A DNA stretch of 64,000 nt, taken from contig NC_049910.1 of assembly GCF_001411555.2 (NCBI RefSeq), forward strand, positions 32,459,150 to 32,523,149. Reading direction: 5' to 3'. The translations under genes and the position numbers were made by a program. The stretch comes from Juglans regia. Lineage: Eukaryota; Streptophyta; Magnoliopsida; Fagales; Juglandaceae. Of the stretch, positions 46,901 through 57,075 are shown in pieces. How positions within the stretch are numbered: the stretch's first letter is position 1; each line of letters opens with the position of its first letter. The notes under the pieces were generated by a model. The model did no database searches, was not told where the DNA came from, and saw only the letters and a program-made list of their open reading frames with translations.

Positions 46901-47993
46901 AAGCGCCGAGGCAATGGTACAAGAAGTTCGACTCATTCATGATGAGTCATGGTTACAAGAGACTTGTTGCAGATCAGTGTGTCTATGTTCGAAGGTTCCA
47001 GAATGACAAGTTTGTCATACTCCTTCTTTATGTTGATGATATGTTAATCGTTGGTGAGGATAGGTCCATGATTAACAAACTAAAGAAGGAACTATCCAAG
47101 TCCTTTGACATGAAGGACTTAGGCCCAGCACAGCAAATTTTGGGCATGAAGATTGTTCGTGATAGGAAAGTCAAAAGGGTGTGGCTATCACAACAAAAAT
47201 ATGTTGAACAGGTCATTAGACGTTTCAACATGGGAGATGCTAAGCCAGTCAATACTCCACTTGCTAACCACTTCAAATTGAGCAAGAGCTCGTGTCCTTC
47301 TTCAAAGAAAGAGATTGAAGAAATGGAAGCAATCCCCTACTCTTCAGCAGTAGGAAGCCTAATGTATGCAATGGTTTGTACCAGACCAGATATTGCTCAT
47401 GCTGTAGGCATGGTGAGCAGATTCCTTTCAAATCCAGGAAAGGATCATTGGGAAGCAGTCAAGTGGATTCTCAGGTACCTGAAAGGTACATCGAATATGT
47501 GCTTGTGTTTTGGGGAGCTAAACCAGTTTTGGAAGGCTATACAGATTCAGATATGGCAGGAGATCTGGATAGCAGGAAATCTACTTCGGGATTTCTCTTC
47601 ACCTTTGCAGGAGGAGCTGTCTCTTGGCAGTCCAAGTTGCAAAAGTGTGTTGCTTTATCCACAACAGAGGCAGAGTACATTGCCGCAGCGGAAGCTGGGA
47701 AAGAGATGCTGTGGATGAAGCGTTTTCTCCAAGAACTAGGAGTTAGTCAAGAGGACTACAAGGTACATTGTGATAGTCAAAGTGCTCTAGATTTGAGCAA
47801 GAATTCAATGTACCACTCCCGCACCAAGCATATTGACATCCGCTATCATTGGATACGCGAAGCGATGGAACAACAGCTGTTGAAGCTTGTGAAGATCCAT
47901 ACGAAAGAGAATCCAGCAGACATGCTGACGAAGGTGGTTACAAGTAAGAAGCTTGAGTTATGCAGAGACATAGCTGGGATGGAGAACATATAG
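43981..47993 (+). pseudogene. Copia gag-pol polyprotein with one frameshift
   Basis: It starts MEDSASGAMIKLTASNYSLW and reads open to about 47511, where the frame changes once at a run of G; the remainder continues in the next frame to the stop at 47991. Parts in order: gag/UBN2-like region; CCHC knuckle CYHCGKEGHMRKHC at about 44704; protease WVVDTAASYHA at about 44890; GAG-pre-integrase; integrase with HSDVCGPM, FIDDASRKVWVY, LRTDNGGEYV and HNGVAERMNR; RT with KTAFLHGGLEEEIYMEQPEG and YVDDML at about 47030; RNase H with TEAEYIAA after the frame change. Everything except the single shift near the start of RNase H looks intact. The shift may be real or a homopolymer sequencing error. Confidence 0.9.
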
Positions 47994-48018
47994 GTAAATG
48001 GGCATGGAGGGGGAGAAT

Positions 48019-48417
48019 TGTTGAAGTCCATGCCCTGAGCAGTCATTGTTGACTGCTCAGCGCTTAACCCTCAACCCCCAGCGCCCAACCACCTAATGAA
48101 TGCAACAATAAATGCGTTCATACGTGAAGTAATGCGCCTATAAATTAAAGCTTCAGACGAGAGCATCATACACCCAAAGAGAAAAGAAAAGAAAGAGAGC
48201 CAAGAGAGCTCTGAGAGAAAAGAAGAGAGTTGAGTTGAGTGGAGTGTGATCCTCCTCCTCTGTAATATTTTCTTGTGTTCCACTATTTATTAGTGAAGCT
48301 CTTTTCTGTGGATGTAGGCAGTTGCCGAACCACGTTAAATTTTTGGTGTCACTGAGTGCATGAGTGTACTCTTTTATTACCGCTTTTATCCCTTCCGCTG
48401 TGTTGATTTCCCCAACA
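48019..48417 (+). repeat. 3' LTR of the Copia element
   Basis: It has the same length and ends as the 5' LTR. It is preceded by the polypurine tract GGAGGGGGAGAA at about 48006-48017. Confidence 0.95.
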
Positions 48418-48422
48418 GAGGG

Positions 48423-48984
48423 GCTGCTTTTCATCAGAGGATTTCTCGTTTTCAATATATATACAGTATTATTTTCCTCAAAAAGAGTTATGGATATACT
48501 CTGTTTCAAAGTCTCGGTGTGCATGTGGTAATTGATCTATGTACTCTTTAATGAGTCAACTGAGGGGAAATAAAAAGAAAGAGAGACAAAAGGTTTCAGA
48601 AGCGAGTCGACGTACTTTGGGTCTAAGATTAATACTGGTTTATCTCCTTTGCATGTTCTTTGGATAGAGTTCGGTTTCATGGCTTAGTTAAATATAAATA
48701 TTTACGATTTTAATTTGTTTTGTTCATTGCTAAGGGCTTTTATTTTGTTTTTCGTTTTCCTTGCCTTTTCTCCAAACGTGTTTGTTGACGAGCGGTGCTA
48801 CTCTCACCGTTGGGAGCTTTCACTGGGCTCCCGCTAGTGGTTTTGGAATGAGTTTTTTTTTTTTAAACATTTAAATATATTTTAAAAAGTAAAAAAATTC
48901 AAAATATTATTAAAAAATACTTACATAAAAAAAATAATAAAAATAAAATAAAAAATTCATTGCAGTAAAAACTAAGAATAGAAA
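48423..48984. other. post-insertion flank, nothing recognised
   Basis: This continues the DVL 3' flank after the Copia element (GGGCTGCTTTTCATC onward). No coding region seen. It runs into AT-rich DNA just before a LINE fragment. Confidence 0.4.
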
Positions 48985-50122
48985 CATTTGTAACGTGATT
49001 TACAAGATCTTTTTGAAGTTGATTGTGAACAGGATGTCAAAGGTTATTGAAGGGCTGATTTCCTCGGAACAAGGAGCATTTGTGAAAGGTAGGAGTATGT
49101 TTCAAAATATCTCCCTCGCTCAAGAAATGATTAAATTACTACATCGGAAATATGAGGGTGGGAATGTCTTGATGAAAATTGATATAAATAAGGTATATAA
49201 TAGGGTGAATTGAAAGTTTTTGTTGCATGTTTTGCATGGCTTTGGTATTCTGGAAAATTTTTGTGCTTTGATAATGAATTGTGTGATGACGCCATGGTTT
49301 TCAATTATGATGAATGACATGTTTAAAGGCTTTTTTTTAAGTCGAAGAGGGGCTTAGACAAGGGGATCCGCTCTCCCCTTATTTATTTATAATTATGGAG
49401 GAGATAATTTCTCAGATGATAAAGCTAAAAGAGACTGAAAGAAAGATTAAGTTGTTCTCTCATTCGGTAAATGCTCCCATTGTTTCGCATCTTCTTTATT
49501 TCGATGATATTGTTTTGTTTGCAAATGCTTCGAAAGGAACAGTAACATGCTTGATGGAAGTTTTGAAGCACTATGAAGTATGGACAGGGCAAAAGGTTAA
49601 TTTTGATAAATTAGCTATTTATTTTTCTAAGAATTTGTCTGCTCATTGTTCTAGAGAAATTATGAAGGAGACTGGTTTTTCTCAAGGCCAATTTCCATTT
49701 TATTATTTGGGGGCTCCAATTGTTGATAGAAGACTTAAAGTCAAACACTTTGATTTGTTAGTGGAGAAAGTGAAAAATAAATTAGCATGCTAGAAAAATC
49801 GTCTATTGTCGCAAGGGGGGAGGCTGATCTTGTTGAGGCATGTTCTTTCTAGCATGCCAATACATCTTTTATCAATTCTTCCAATGCCGAAGTTAGTGAT
49901 TAAGAAGTTACAGAGTTTGTTTTCAGCTTTTTTCTGGGATGAAAATGAGGGAAAAAGGAAGAGAAAATGGAGAGTGTGTAATAAATTGTGTTCTAGTGGA
50001 AGAGGGGGGTATTGGGGTTAGAAAATTGGGGAAAATACAGCGTTCTTTATTTCTTAAATTTGGGTGGCAGGTTTTGGCGCAAGAGTCCTTATGGGAAAGA
50101 TTTTTTCAGGCCAAATTATGGT
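48985..50122 (+). mobile_element. LINE reverse transcriptase fragment, truncated at both ends
   Basis: An L1-type plant RT lies in several frames: VIYKIFLKLIVNRMSKVIEG, then SEQGAFVKGRSMFQNI, then RGLRQGDPLSPYLF near 49345, the active-site region YFDDIVLFANA near 49500 (the first residue of the usual A/YxDD is changed), then FYYLGAPI and a downstream RILL-type stretch with FSAFFWDE. Stops and frame changes are at about 49213, 49345, 49791 and 50020. No endonuclease, ORF1, poly(A) tail or target duplication is seen. It is an old dead copy. Confidence 0.9.
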
Positions 50123-50901
50123 AAGAGTAGTATTTTCCTTTGTTGACAGTTTAACTGATAATCAAGAACTGGACAATGAAATTAAACTAAAACATAAAGG
50201 CAATAATAAGTCATGAAATGAAAACGAAGCTCTCCTATTTTAGGAAGAGAACATAAATCTTCCAATTTATAATGAAATGATTTTATATAATATATTATAT
50301 TTATTTTATAATAAAAGTAATTTTATAATTTAACATACTATATAAAATCACATCAATTTATAAATTTATTTTTGTAAAATTTCTTTATTACTAAAATATT
50401 TCTCTTACTTATGCATGCACTAGTGAAGTGATAACGTGGATTCTATAATATTTATTATCTATTTAATTCTATCCAAAATATTTGAGCTTTGTTATTCATA
50501 ATCTCATAGTACATCCCACTATTTTTTTTTAATTTTCTTAACATTTTTATTGGTTTTATTTTTATTAAAACTAATTGAATTATTCTACTAATCATTCATA
50601 TACCACATATTTAGTAAGAAAAAAATAAAAAATTATATATGATATATGATGCAAAAATGATAAATGAAATTTTTTAAAATATTTGTATAACGTAGAATGA
50701 TAAATATTATAAGTAATATTTGTCGGCTGAAAGCTTTAATTTCGGAGAATAAAATTGATTTGATTTGGTATTCTTGGCTGTTGCTGAGCTGCCATTGAGA
50801 TGAGAAAGTCAAGCTTAAAGCCGCCGAAGAAGGGAAAAATTGAAAATGGTAAGTCTTTTTAAGCACTGGCATTGGCGAATGGATGTTCATATTTTGGCTA
50901 T

Positions 50902-51072
50902 GTAATGTTATATATAGTTGTGAAATGTGTAAGTATTGTGCAGTCATTTTAAAAATTAAAAGGATACACTATTAAAAAATTAATTTCTTTTCATGTGAAT
51001 CCTATATTTATTCATTTTTTTTAAAATGACTACACGACGCTTGCAGACTCACAACTGCAAATATCATTTTTC
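50902..51072. repeat. foldback MITE, CGTGCAGTCA family
   Basis: The arm GTGTAAGTATTGTGCAGTCA and the inverse TGACTACACGACGCTTGCAG flank an ATTAAAAAATTAATTTC centre also present in the copy at 26643. Non-coding. Confidence 0.75.
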
Positions 51073-51371
51073 TTTAACTGAATAAAATTTTCAACTAGCC
51101 ATATAAGCTACAGTCAATACAAAGCTTCCTCCATCTTTGATTTAGTATTGTTCATAGTCATAACAAATATTTTATTCCACTTTATTATTATTAAAGAAAT
51201 AATATTATATTATTATTTTGACTTATAATTTACCTAATTTAATGTGGGGTTATACTTGAATAGCTTTAGCTTTTAGGCAAAACATATTTTAGCCAAATTT
51301 TGACTTTAGTTTTAGCTAGATCATTGTCAATACGCTAGACCAAAAGAAAACCCGAGTGCTGCAAAGTCAAA

Positions 51372-51547
51372 TCGTTTGAATATAGAAACTATTTCATCTC
51401 ATCATTATAATTTTATCAAATTTTCACACAAAATATAATAAACAATTTAACTATTTGAAATCTAAGAAAAGTAATAAAATTAAACAAAAATCATCTCATC
51501 TCATATAAAATCATTTCATCTCATCTTCATATCCAAACGAGCCCTTA
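51372..51547. repeat. foldback MITE, GATGAG family
   Basis: The left end TCGTTTGAATATAG and the right end ATATCCAAACGAGC are inverted, with TTTCATCTCATC blocks inside. Non-coding. Confidence 0.6.
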
Positions 51548-51947
51548 GGAATAGGAGTCCTTAAAGGAGATGTTAATTCCAAACGAACCCTTAGGAGATA
51601 TTAAAGAATAAATCTTCTTCACACACTACTGTGTGAAGAAGCCCCAGCACACCTAACGTGCTAGGGTGAAAAAAAAAAAATAATAATTTATGAAGGATGT
51701 GTTGCGGCTTCCGGCTGATGCACAACATAGCCCGATATTAAAACTCTTGAGGTACTCTTGAGGTTGAGTGGGCAGAAATTGAATTCAACTCTAACAAATG
51801 ACATTTTGAAATGAATCGAAACTTTTTAAAGATATAACTTTAAAACACAGCTCCAATCCAATTCGGCTATGCCTAGCCCATCTTTCACGATTACCAAAGG
51901 AAGTTGTACCTAGCAAGCCCGAAAATGATCCAGCATTTGCCTCTTTT

Positions 51948-52531
51948 TGTTAGAAGCTCAGATCGTGAGGGGATAGTGAAAGGAGATGATTTGAGCATTC
52001 TGTGGAGTAAGGGTTCAGTCGGCAGAACATCATGCGAGAGAAGGAGAAGTGCTGAGTTCGTGTGTTACAAGTGAAGTAAATGGGAAGCTGATACGATGTC
52101 GTGTGACTAGGGAATACGGTGTCGTTTCCGAATAGAGTAAGGTTGCGTTTTAGAGTTAATCAAGTGCTGCGTTTAAAGGGAAGAGCAATACGGCGTCGTC
52201 TAGTGAAGTGGAGCTACTGCTGACTTGTTGATTCCGTTAGACACACACCTGCTGCATGAGGATAAAAATAGAATAAAATCAGTTATGGATTATTTGTATT
52301 CTCTGACATCCGTGACTATAAGGATGAAAAGAGGAATGCTATTTTGTTTTATCTAAAAGCTTTCTATGAACCTATGAACGTACTATTGGAGGTTTAGGGA
52401 CCCTCGAAGATCCCATAGCAATTCAAGCAATCGTCATTTCCATTTTACTATCATTCTGTTCTTACTCTTTTCACTATCAATATTACATTACATTCCATCA
52501 TCATCCAATACAGAGAGTGAGAGTCTTAACA
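51948..52531 (+). repeat. 5' LTR of the Gypsy element
   Basis: It starts TGTTAGAAGC and ends GTCTTAACA. Relative to the 3' LTR it has an extra 8-base duplication (around CTATGAAC near 52370) and lacks two bases near 52320. Confidence 0.95.
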
Positions 52532-52533
52532 TT

Positions 52534-52547
52534 TGGTATCCAAGAGC
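52534..52547 (+). promoter_or_regulatory. primer-binding site, slightly altered
   Basis: TGGTATCCAAGAGC follows the 5' LTR. It resembles the initiator-Met site TGGTATCAGAGC but with two extra bases in the middle, which could weaken priming. Confidence 0.6.
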
Positions 52548-52644
52548 CCTCGTTCCTACCCAAAGAAGTCCTACCAGATTACATCATTCAATCCCAAACC
52601 CAGAAAACAACCAGCACCCAATAGTCAACCCAGAAAACATCACC

Positions 52645-53284
52645 ATGGCCGAAAAAACAAGATCCAAACACCAGCAGGAAGTCTTGCAGAATCAGTTGGA
52701 GACTCAGCAAAATGAAATCCTGGAATTGAAAACAGATGTTAGTACAGTGAAGAATGATGTTCAAGAAATTAAAGATATGTTACGTACCCTTTTTGCACAG
52801 CCACACAACCCACCCCCTCCCCCAATCAACCCAGAAATGCCTCTGGAAGTAGAAAATCCAGATCCACGAAAGTTCAACCTCAGGGGAGTCAAACTTTATT
52901 TTCCTCATTTTCAGGGAGTTAATCCAGCTGCATGGCTTTTTAAAGTCAATCATTACTTCGAGTTTCACCAAACACCACTAGCACAGAGGCTATTGATGGC
53001 CTCATACCACATGGAAGGCAATGCCCTCGTATGGTTCCAAAATGCTGCAGAATGAGAATTCTGCCGTGATTGGGACACTTTTTGCAGATCGTTACTCCTT
53101 CGTTTCGGGCCAACAGCATATGACGACCCCATGGAGGCATTAACGAGACTCAAACAGACCAGTTCAGTGGCGGGATATATGGCAGAGTTTGAAACATTAT
53201 CCAACCGTTTGAGGGGCCTATCGGATTTACACAAGCTGAGTTGTTTCCTCAGCAGATTGAAGGACGAGTTGGTGGGAAGTATTA
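52645..53284 (+). pseudogene. Gypsy gag, interrupted and truncated
   Basis: It starts MAEKTRSKHQQEVLQNQ with a coiled coil, then a proline stretch and the retrotransposon gag core (YFPHFQGVNPAAWLFKVNHY, MEGNALVWFQN). An in-frame TGA at 53053-53055 interrupts it. The frame continues through [20 protein letters not shown] and then runs straight into the protease region near 53285. The gag C-terminus and zinc knuckle are absent, so a deletion joint lies there. Confidence 0.85.
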
Positions 53285-56148
53285 AAGGAGAGCAAGTGGT
53301 AATTCTACTAGACTCGGGCAGCTCACACAACTTTATAGATACTGCACTGGCCTCGAAATTGCAGCTACCAGTGGATTATCTAGTAAATTTAAAAGTGAGG
53401 GTAGCAAATGGTCAAGGCCTAAACAACGAAGGGTTATGTCGAACCGTGCAATTGAAAGTGCAAGGTAACGTACTACAACTTCCTCTACATTTATTAGAGC
53501 TAGCTGGTTGTGATATTTTTTTAGGGGTCCAATGGTTAGAAATCTTGGGCCCTATCATGTGGGATTTTTCCAAGTTGCTTATGAGCTTTATGTGGAAGGG
53601 AAAGACCATAGAATTTAAGGGGCTGAAATTGAGCCCTTCCGTGGTGGAGGATAGTGAGAAGACATTAAAAGCAACTATAGCCAAAGGGAAGGGAATGTTC
53701 TTACAAATTATGTGTGAGAAAAGTGAGGAAACCGACTGTGAGAAGATGGATGAACAGTTTTCAAAGCTGTTGGAGGGTTTTTGTGAGGTTTTTAATGAAC
53801 TTCAAGGGTTACCACCACCACGTAACCATGACCATCGTATAATTCTCAAGGAAGGCACCCAACCTATCACAAATAGACCCTACCGATACCCATACTACCA
53901 GAAAACAGAGATTGAAAACATTGTGGCTGAGTTGTTAAAATCGGGAGTGATTAGACCAAGTTCTAGCCCCTTTTCCTCCCCTGTTTTGCTGGTCCGTAAA
54001 GCTGATGGCAGTTGGCGACTTTGTGTGGATTATAGGGCACTTAATAGGGAGACAGTGAAGGCAAAGTTTCCCATTCCAGTTATAGACGAATTATTAGATG
54101 AGCTTTTTGGGACGGTAATTTTTTCTAAGCTGGATTTGCGATCGGGTTATCATCAAGTGAGGGTAGTGCCTAGTGACATCCCTAAAACAGCCTTTCGGAC
54201 CCATGACGGACATTACGAGTTTTAAGTGATGCCTTTTGGTCTTACTAACGCTCCAGCCACATTTCAAGGGTTAATGAACGATATATTCAAACCTTTTTTG
54301 AGGAAATTTGTACTTGTATTCTTTGACGATATATTGGTATATAGCAGATCAAGAGAAGAGCATGTGAACCATTTGAAAGAAGTGTTGGAGATGCTGAAAC
54401 AGCACTGTTTGTATGCAAAAAAATCCAAGTGTCGGTTTGGAGTGGCTGAAGTTGATTATTTAGGCCATATCATTAATTTGGAAGGGGTGATGGCAGATTC
54501 GTCCAAGATTAAGGCCATGCTAGAATGGCCTGAGCCTAAGAACGTGAAAGCCTTACGAAGATTCCTAGGACTCACGAGTTATTACAGGAAATTCATTCGA
54601 AATTATGGATTTATTGCTGCCCCTCTTACCTCCTTGTTGAAGAAAAACTCTTTTTCTTGGAACTTGGAGGCCAGCAGGGCATTTGAAGCTTTGAAACAAG
54701 CTATCTCACATCCCCCGGTTCTTAAACTACCGGATTTCAGTAAATCTTTTGTGATTGAGTGCGATGCTAGTGAGAAAGGCATTGGGGCTATTTTAATGCA
54801 AGAAGGTAGACCCTTAGCTTATTTGAGTAAGGCTTTAAAAGGGAAGGCACTGCTGCTGTCCACTTACGAAAAAGAATTGTTTGCCTTAGTTATAGCAGTG
54901 CAGCGTTGGAGACCTTACTTGTTAGGTCAATCTTTTGTTGTTAAGACTGATCAGCAGGCTTTAAAATTCTTGTTGGAGCAGAAGGTAGGCACAGTTGCAC
55001 AGCAAAAATGGATCACAAAGCTCATGGGGTTTGATTTCTGTATTGAGTATAAAAAAGGAAAAGACAATAAGGTAGCCGATGCCCTTTCAAGGAAAATGGA
55101 AGGAAATGAAGAGGGAGATGGTTGCTTAGCCTTGATAACTTTTCCCACAGTGGAATGGATTGAAGAATTAAAAAATAGTTATAAGGCTTCAGCTGAGATG
55201 GCGGATTTGTTAGATAAACTGCAGTACAATATTTCTGTTCCTCAAGGATATACTGTACAACAAGGAATTATTCTCAAGAAGGGTAGAATTGTGCTGGTTC
55301 CAGATTCAAATTTTAAAAACAAGGTGCTAGATTATCTACATGTGGATCCACAAGCTGGTCATACAGGATTTTTAAAGTCCTATCAACGTGCTAAGCGAGA
55401 ATTTTTTTGGAAAGGAATGAAAAATTTGCGTTGTTACACAGGCACTAAACAGAGACAATGGAGTAAATGGCTTCCCTTGGCAGAATATAGTTACAACAGC
55501 TCTTATCATACTTCAACAAAAATCTCACCTTTCGAAGCGCTGTATGGGTATCCTCCCCCTCGTCTATTGTCATATATACCAGGTACTTCGGCTATAGAGG
55601 CATTGGATCAGTTCCTGAAAACAAGAGAACAGATCAAAGAGTTGTTAAAGGAAAATCTTGAGTGGGCTCAAAACCGTATGAAATTTTATGCAGATCAAAG
55701 AAGAACCGAGAGAAGTTTCGAGATTGGAGAGTGGGTGTACTTACGTTTGTAGCCATATCGACAGAACTCAGTGTTGCAACGTCGGAATCTAAAACTATCT
55801 CCCAGGTTCTTCGGACCATTTAAGATTCTTCAGAAGCTGGGAATCGTGGCTTATCGATTAGAGCTTCCCGCATCGTCACGCATACACCCGGTATTCCACG
55901 TTTCTTGTCTGAAGAAGAAACTGGGATCTCAGATCCAGCCTTTTCCAACACTGCCACCCACGGACAAGGAAGGGGAAATCTCATCCGAACCGGAGAAGGT
56001 GGTGGATCGGCGCTTAAAGAGGCTAGGGGGCCTTGCCGTGACCGAGGTGTTGATTAAGTGGGTCGGGGCTCCTCCCGAAGACAGTACATGGGAGCTACTC
56101 TGGAAACTGCAAGAACGTTACCCGCACCTTGTGGGCAAGGTTCTTTAA
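53285..56148 (+). pseudogene. Gypsy pol without integrase core, with chromodomain
   Basis: Protease [12 protein letters not shown] (about 53308); RT with [39 protein letters not shown] and FFDDILVYS (about 54320); RNase H with IECDASEKGIGAILMQEGRP; the start of the zinc-binding region (GHTGFLKSYQRAKREFFWKG); then a direct jump near 55430 to the post-catalytic part (WSKWLPLAEYSYNSSYHTST). The DDE core is missing. A TAA at 54223-54225 splits RT and a TAG at 55750-55752 precedes the C-terminal part, which ends in a chromodomain-like segment (EVLIKWVGAPPEDSTWE). It cannot transpose on its own. Confidence 0.9.
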
Positions 56149-56159
56149 GGGAAGGGGAT

Positions 56160-56737
56160 TGTTAGAAGCTCAGATCGTGAGGGGATAGTGAAAGGAGATG
56201 ATTTGAGCATTCTGTGGAGTAAGGGTTCAGTCGGCAGAACATCATGCGAGAGAAGGAGAAGTGCTGAGTTCGTGTGTTACAAGTGAAGTAAATGGGAAGC
56301 TAATACGATGTCGTGTGACCAGGGAATACGGTGTCGTTTCCGAATAGAGTAAGGTTGCGTTTTAGAGTTAATCAAGTGCTGCGTTTAAAGGGAAGAGTAA
56401 TACGGCGTCGTCTAGTGAAGTGGAGCTGCTGCTGACTTGTTGATTCCGTTAGACACACACCTGCTGCATGAGGATAAAAATAGAATAAAATCAGTTATGG
56501 ATTATTTGTATTCTCTGACATCCGTGACTATATAAGGATGAAAAGAGGAATGCTATTTTGTTTTATCTGAAAGCTTTCTATGAACGTACTATTGGAGGTT
56601 TAGGGACCCTCGAAGATCCCATAGCAATTCAAGCAATCGTCATTTCCATTTTACTATCATTCTGTTCTTACTCTTTTCACTATCAATATTACATTACATT
56701 CCATCATCATCCGATACAGAGAGTGAGAGTCTTAACA
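56160..56737 (+). repeat. 3' LTR of the Gypsy element
   Basis: 578 bp, preceded by the polypurine tract AAGGGAAGGGGAT at 56147-56159. Ends match the 5' LTR. Confidence 0.95.
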
Positions 56738-57075
56738 CTTTTCTTACTGGTTCTTCTATTGTAGATCCTGCCTCCTGGAGTAGATGATGCTGTTGCCTCT
56801 CATTGGGAAACCATGTTCGTGTACATTATCATAGCTAGTTGTAAAATGACTATTCTCACCAATTTTATTTCAAATATTTTTTTTTGATAAGTAAATTTTA
56901 TTTCAAATATTTGAGTTTGAAAGCTTAATGATTTCTTTTGAATGCTTTGTTTCTTGGTTTTCTTTTAACTGTTCTTTACAAAATATTTGATCACTAAAAA
57001 AATTATTAATTTTTGTATTTCTAGTTCTCCTACTGGGGCACTATTCTTGCTGTTGAACGCACCTATTTGTAAGAA

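Larger units (their letters stand above)
42972..48417 (+). mobile_element. complete young Copia LTR retrotransposon, Tork/Tnt1-like
   Basis: It is 5446 bp with 399-bp LTRs, a 5-bp target duplication GAGGG (42967-42971 and 48418-48422), an initiator-Met primer site, one long gag-pol frame and a purine tract before the 3' LTR. Domain order is gag, protease, integrase, reverse transcriptase, RNase H, which defines Copia. The LTRs differ at only four positions by my count, so insertion was recent. Lineage is inferred from RT and gag wording. Confidence 0.95.
50123..51947. other. AT-rich intergenic DNA with foldback MITEs
   Basis: No gene seen. It contains two foldback MITEs (50902-51072 and 51372-51547). 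A small perfect hairpin has 11-base arms CTTCTTCACAC (51614-51624) and GTGTGAAGAAG (51631-51641), which may be the edge of another decayed element. Confidence 0.5.
51948..56737 (+). mobile_element. young but internally deleted Gypsy chromovirus
   Basis: It is 4790 bp with LTRs of 584 and 578 bp and a perfect 5-bp target duplication CTTTT (51943-51947 and 56738-56742). Domain order is gag, protease, RT, RNase H, integrase remnant, chromodomain. The back half of gag and the whole integrase catalytic core are missing, and three in-frame stops interrupt what is left. The LTRs differ at about six bases plus two small indels, so insertion was recent. Confidence 0.95.

Noticed and set aside
51614..51641. 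Bacterial-style terminator hairpin
   Set aside because: A perfect hairpin with 11-base arms and 6-base loop, but this is plant DNA without a gene to terminate; more likely part of a decayed MITE.
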